In this document: positions 6,423-9,686 of the stretch, piece by piece
Layout of the letters: every line of letters starts with the position of its first letter
Position numbering within the stretch: the stretch's first letter is position 1
Assembly: GCA_023428515.1 (NCBI GenBank)
Contig: JAEYXI010000159.1
Span: 1 to 9,686 of the forward strand
DNA: 9,686 bases
Source of the DNA: Pseudomonadota bacterium
GTDB lineage: Bacteria > Pseudomonadota > Alphaproteobacteria > Rhizobiales > Rhizobiaceae
Direction: 5' to 3'
Notes under the pieces: generated by a model
What the model was told of the DNA's origin: nothing
The model's input: only the letters and a program-made list of their open reading frames with translations
Databases searched by the model: none
Translations under genes and position numbers: made by a program

Positions 6423-7337
6423 ATGCGCGATCCAGGCCTCTACGACTATCTGCCCTATGACGGCAGGCGGCCGCGCATCGAGTGGCCGAACGGCGCCAAG
6501 GTCGCGTTCTGGGTCGCGCCGAACATCGAATTCTACGAGATCTCGCCTCCCGCCAATCCGCACCGCAAGGCGTGGGCGCGCCCCGAACCGGATGTGCTCG
6601 GATACTCGTATCGCGATTACGGCAACCGTGTCGGCTTCTGGCGGATGTTCGAAGCCATGCAGCGCCACGGCGTCCGTGGCAGCGCATCGCTCAACGTGGC
6701 GATGTGCCAGCATTGCCCCGAGATCATCGAGGCGTGCGTCGATGCCCGCTGGGAATTCTACAGCCACGGCACCTATAACACGCGCTTCATGCTCGGCATG
6801 AACGAGGATCAGGAACGTGAACTGATCCGCGATTCCATAGACACCATCCGCGAGCATACCGGCCAGAGTCTGGATGGCTGGCTGGCGCCTGCATTGTCCT
6901 ACACCGAGCGCACGATCGAACTCGTCGCCGAGATGGGGCTCACCTACGTCTGCGATCTTTTCCACGACGACCAGCCAACGCCGCTGAAGGTCGCGTCGGG
7001 CAAGCTCGTCTCGATTCCCTATTCGCTCGAGATGAACGACGTCATCGCCTACAACGTCAATCTCATTTCACCGCGCCGTTACGGCGACGTCATCAAGCGC
7101 CAATTCGACCGCCTCTATCGCGAAGGCGAGAAGTCCGGGACGGTGATGTGCATTCCCTTGCACCCGTATCTCGTCGGCTGGCCCTATCGCATCAAGGCGT
7201 TCGAGGAGGCGCTTTCCCATATCGCCGGCCACGACGACGTTTGGTTCGCCACGGGCCGCGAGATCGCCGCGCACTTCGTCGCAAATCACTATGACGACTT
7301 CGTCAGTGCATCCATGCCAGTGGGAGAAGCGGGATGA
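6423..7337 (+). CDS. PuuE/imidase-type 'polysaccharide deacetylase' family hydrolase, copy 1
   Basis: A 304-residue protein of the NodB-fold group that includes PuuE allantoinase and cyclic-imide hydrolase rather than real sugar deacetylases: there is no signal peptide and no TFDDG metal motif. Marks of the subgroup are RDYGNRVGFWRM (64-75), FYSHGTYNTRF (112-122), GWLAPALSYTERT (152-164), YVCDLFHDDQP (175-185) and the C-terminal LHPYLVGWPYR (246-256). The expected chemistry is hydrolytic opening of a cyclic amide or imide ring (family knowledge). The start codon is 4 bases after the amidase stop, with a weak AAGG (6411-6414). It overlaps the next gene, a clear paralogue, by ATGA, which suggests that the two products form one complex. 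Its histidine in LHPY is kept, unlike its partner, so this copy is the better candidate for the catalytic subunit. Confidence 0.85.
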   Translation: MRDPGLYDYLPYDGRRPRIEWPNGAKVAFWVAPNIEFYEISPPANPHRKAWARPEPDVLGYSYRDYGNRVGFWRMFEAMQRHGVRGSASLNVAMCQHCPEIIEACVDARWEFYSHGTYNTRFMLGMNEDQERELIRDSIDTIREHTGQSLDGWLAPALSYTERTIELVAEMGLTYVCDLFHDDQPTPLKVASGKLVSIPYSLEMNDVIAYNVNLISPRRYGDVIKRQFDRLYREGEKSGTVMCIPLHPYLVGWPYRIKAFEEALSHIAGHDDVWFATGREIAAHFVANHYDDFVSASMPVGEAG

Positions 7338-8275
7338 GCGTCGGCGACGACTACCTACGCTACGAAAAACGCCGCTACGGCATGGACCACGACCGCTATC
7401 GTTGGTCAATCATGGATCGCAGGCCGTCACTGAAGTGGCCTGGCGACGCCAAGATCGCACTTCTTATTGTCCCTGCGTTGGAGTGGTTTCCGCTCGACAT
7501 GGCAAACAAGCCTTTCGCGCCTCCCGGCGCGATGAGCACGGCCTATCCCGACCTACGCCATTACACATTGCGTGACTACGGCAACCGCGTCGGCATCTAC
7601 CGGTTGATGGACGTTCTTGCGGCGCGCGGGCTCAGGGTGACCGCTGCTCTTGGCACCGCGGTGGCGCAGCGTTATCCGGCATTGGCCGAGGCTGTCGTGA
7701 AGGCCGGATGGGAGGTGATCGGCCACGGCCTCGACATGGACAGGCTGCATCACAGCCAGTTGGACGAAGCGCGGGAGGCCGAGATGGTCGGCAGCGCTTT
7801 GGCGGCGCTCGCACAGGCGACCGGACAGCGTCCGCGCGGCTGGCTATCACCGGCTAAATCGCAGTCCTGGCTGACGCCTGACATCCTGCAGCGGAATGGC
7901 ATCGAATATTGCTGCGACTGGGACAATGATGATCTGCCGTACTTCGCCAAGGCGGGCGATGGCAGGCTGGTGCACATGCCGACGTCGCCGGACATCGACG
8001 ACTTCTCCATCCTCGTGAAAAACCATCATTCCGAACAGGATTTCACGACCCAGCTCATCGACCAGTTCGACGTGCTCCATGCCGAAGCGATGGAGCGTGG
8101 CGCGCGCATCATGTCGATCGCATTGCGGCCGTGGGTCATCGGCCAGCCCTACCGGATCGGCGCTCTCGAGGCTGCGCTCGACCACATCCTCTCGCACAGC
8201 GATGTGTGGAGCGCGACGGGCTCCGAAATCATGGACGCGTGGCTCGCGCAGCAGAAGGAGGAAGTCTCCGAATAA
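7334..8275 (+). CDS. PuuE/imidase-type 'polysaccharide deacetylase' family hydrolase, copy 2
   Basis: A 313-residue paralogue of the preceding protein, with the same landmarks in the same order: TLRDYGNRVGIYRLM (78-92), VIGHGLDMDRLHH (128-140), GWLSPAKSQSW (169-179), YCCDWDNDDLP (192-202) and LRPWVIGQPYR (264-274). It has about ten extra residues before the shared RDYGNRVG segment, from a longer N-terminus. The His of the usual LHP motif is Arg265 here, and the residues around HG also differ. It may therefore have a different substrate, or be a non-catalytic or regulatory partner of copy 1. The start overlaps the stop of copy 1 (ATGA), with GGAG (7323-7326) 7 bases upstream. No signal peptide or membrane segment is visible, so a cytoplasmic location and small-molecule role are likely. 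Confidence 0.83.
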   Translation: MSVGDDYLRYEKRRYGMDHDRYRWSIMDRRPSLKWPGDAKIALLIVPALEWFPLDMANKPFAPPGAMSTAYPDLRHYTLRDYGNRVGIYRLMDVLAARGLRVTAALGTAVAQRYPALAEAVVKAGWEVIGHGLDMDRLHHSQLDEAREAEMVGSALAALAQATGQRPRGWLSPAKSQSWLTPDILQRNGIEYCCDWDNDDLPYFAKAGDGRLVHMPTSPDIDDFSILVKNHHSEQDFTTQLIDQFDVLHAEAMERGARIMSIALRPWVIGQPYRIGALEAALDHILSHSDVWSATGSEIMDAWLAQQKEEVSE

Positions 8276-8351
8276 GGCCTTCACGCCGTCATAAGCGGCC
8301 AAGAACAAGAACACCGGAACATGAGAAATTGAGTTCGTTGGGAGAGACGAA
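8276..8351 (+). other. 76-base gap inside the operon
   Basis: This is the only sizeable gap in the operon. It holds GGCC repeats (8278-8281 and 8298-8301) that could form only a short 4-5 bp stem, an AAGAACAAGAACA direct repeat, and GGGAGAG (8340-8346), the ribosome site for the next gene. I see no convincing promoter or terminator, so read-through into the flavoprotein gene is likely. Confidence 0.4.
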
Positions 8352-9686
8352 ATGCCCATTTTGAGAGGCCCGGCCAGTCCGGAATATGAGGTCGACGTTG
8401 TCGTTGTCGGCTCGGGTGCTTGCGGCCTGTGCGCCGCGCTGGCCGCCAATGAGAGCGGGGCGCAGGTGCTGGTTCTCGAGCGCGACCGCCGACCGACCGG
8501 CAGCACTGCGCTGTCGACCGGCTTGATCCCGGCCGCCGGCACCCGCCTCCAGCGCGAAATGGGCATCGAGGACGATGCCGGGATATTCTTCAACGACATC
8601 ATGGGCAAGGCCAAGGGCAAGACCGACGCCAACATGGCGAAGGCGATCGCCGCCGCGTCAGGCCCGACGGTCGACTGGCTTCGTGATGGCCATGATGTGC
8701 CGTTCCGCCTCGTCGAAGGGTTCCTCTATCCAGGACACAGCAGGCTTCGCATGCATGGCGTGCCGAGCCGCTCGGGCGACGAACTGCAGAACGCCCTGCT
8801 CGCCGCCGCCGAACGTGCCGGCCTCGATATTATCGGCGAAGCGACGGTCGAGGACCTTCATGTCGGACCGGAGGAGCGCGTCGAGGCGGTCGGGTTCCGC
8901 CGTCCCGATGGTCGCATGGAAGTCGTCGGTGCGCGCGCCGTCGTGCTGGCTTGCAGCGGCTTCGGTGGCGCCCCGGATCTGGTCGAACGCCACATCCCCG
9001 AGATCGCGAAGGCCGAATATTGGGGGCACACCGGCAACAAGGGCGATGCACTGGCATGGGGCCAGGAAATCGGTGCGGCCACGGCCGACTTGGGTTCGTA
9101 TCAGGGGCATGGCGCCGTGGCCCACCTTTACGGCAAGCCGATGATGTGGGGACTGATCACCGAAGGAGGTTTCCAGGTCAATGCCAGTGCGGAGCGATTC
9201 TCGAACGAGGCGAGTGGCTATTCCGAGCAGGCCTTCGAGGTCATCCGGCAGCCCGGCGGCGTTGCCTACAACATCTATGATGAACGGCGCGAGCAGGCCG
9301 CACTGAGCTTCACCGACTACAATGAGGTCGCTGCATTGGGGGGCATCAGGAAGGCCGACAGCCTTGCAGAACTCGCAGCCATGCTTGGCTTGCCCGCGCA
9401 GGCGCTGGAACGCACGGCTGCCGAGGTAGACGCTATGCGCGCCGGCCATAAGCCAGACCCCTGGGGTCGCGACTTCTCCGGCACGGCGCCGCTGGCTGCA
9501 CCGTTTTGCGGCGCACGCATCACTGGCGCGCTGTTCCACACCCAGGGCGGCTTGGTGGTCAACGAACAGTCGCAGGTCATGCACACCAGTGGTCGGCCTC
9601 TGCCGAATCTGTTCGCGGGAGGAGGGGCTGCGCGCGGCGTCTCCGGTCCGTCGCGCTGGGGCTATCTCTCGGGCAATGGCTTGCTC
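8352..9686 (+). CDS. FAD-binding oxidoreductase (fumarate reductase / 3-ketosteroid dehydrogenase-like flavoprotein), 3'-truncated
   Basis: The frame runs open for 445 codons to the right edge; probably only a short C-terminal tail is missing. ATG 8352 follows GGGAGAG with a good spacing. The N-terminal Rossmann motif is VVVGSGACG (17-25) with E43 ending the second strand, followed by TGSTALSTG (49-57). Further marks are WGHTGNKGDAL (224-234), ERFSNEASGY (281-290), H396-T-x-G-G (396-400), and SGPSRWGYLSGNGLL at the end. The HTxGG and the Arg in SGPSRWG (R435) match positions that bind a substrate carboxylate in soluble fumarate reductases. The acid Arg usually found after RF-x-NE in those enzymes is not seen; Tyr290 lies in that area, as in dehydrogenase-type relatives. 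It may oxidise or reduce the C-C bond of a dicarboxylate, its half-amide or the ring, complementing the hydratase and lyase. The substrate is unknown. Confidence 0.88.
   Translation, partial: MPILRGPASPEYEVDVVVVGSGACGLCAALAANESGAQVLVLERDRRPTGSTALSTGLIPAAGTRLQREMGIEDDAGIFFNDIMGKAKGKTDANMAKAIAAASGPTVDWLRDGHDVPFRLVEGFLYPGHSRLRMHGVPSRSGDELQNALLAAAERAGLDIIGEATVEDLHVGPEERVEAVGFRRPDGRMEVVGARAVVLACSGFGGAPDLVERHIPEIAKAEYWGHTGNKGDALAWGQEIGAATADLGSYQGHGAVAHLYGKPMMWGLITEGGFQVNASAERFSNEASGYSEQAFEVIRQPGGVAYNIYDERREQAALSFTDYNEVAALGGIRKADSLAELAAMLGLPAQALERTAAEVDAMRAGHKPDPWGRDFSGTAPLAAPFCGARITGALFHTQGGLVVNEQSQVMHTSGRPLPNLFAGGGAARGVSGPSRWGYLSGNGLL

Noticed and set aside
6423..8275. Chitin or peptidoglycan deacetylases, as the family name suggests
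   Set aside because: No signal peptide, no TFDDG metal motif, and the RDYGNRVG and xxPYR segments belong to the PuuE/cyclic-imide-hydrolase-like branch.
8658..9584. 308-codon open frame on the minus strand opposite the flavoprotein gene
   Set aside because: The plus strand is a continuous FAD-binding protein with Rossmann and C-terminal motifs; the antisense frame has no recognisable domain.

Overview
The window reads as high-GC chromosomal or accessory DNA of an alphaproteobacterium. The codon use, gene families and tightly packed catabolic operon resemble Mesorhizobium/Aminobacter-type Rhizobiales, but this is an impression and no marker gene fixes the taxon. I see no RNA genes, mobile elements or CRISPR.

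Layout: (1) 1-512, plus strand: the C-terminal part of a sugar-phosphate isomerase/epimerase-like TIM-barrel protein, cut by the window edge. (2) 558-1541, minus strand: a 2-oxoglutarate/Fe(II) dioxygenase of the isopenicillin-N-synthase-like family, converging on gene 1 and with its own probable promoter. (3) 1690-2643, minus strand: a LysR-type regulator. (4) An AT-rich divergent control region at 2644-2763 with repeated ATTG/CAAT half-sites. (5) 2764-9686, plus strand: a seven-gene operon with overlapping or nearly touching genes. In order it encodes a LeuC-like hydratase large subunit, a LeuD-like small subunit, a methylisocitrate/dimethylmalate-lyase-like enzyme with the KRCGH loop, an isochorismatase/carbamoylsarcosine-amidase-like cysteine hydrolase, two paralogous PuuE/imidase-type 'polysaccharide deacetylases', and an FAD-binding oxidoreductase cut by the right edge.

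How they may work together (inference): the LeuCD pair is not accompanied by leuA or leuB and departs from usual leucine-enzyme motifs. It sits with an ICL/PEP-mutase-family C-C lyase, as in the known dimethylmaleate hydratase / dimethylmalate lyase step of nicotinate fermentation. The C-N hydrolases match the known two-step imidase and half-amidase logic of cyclic-imide breakdown. Read in reaction order, the operon could open a substituted cyclic imide, remove ammonia to give an alkylated maleate, hydrate it to a malate, and split that into a 2-oxo acid and a carboxylate. The flavoprotein would interconvert saturated and unsaturated forms. Disubstituted maleimides such as tetrapyrrole breakdown products (hematinic acid, methyl-ethyl-maleimide) would fit, but the substrate cannot be proven from sequence. 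The LysR protein is the likely switch for the operon and perhaps for the dioxygenase.
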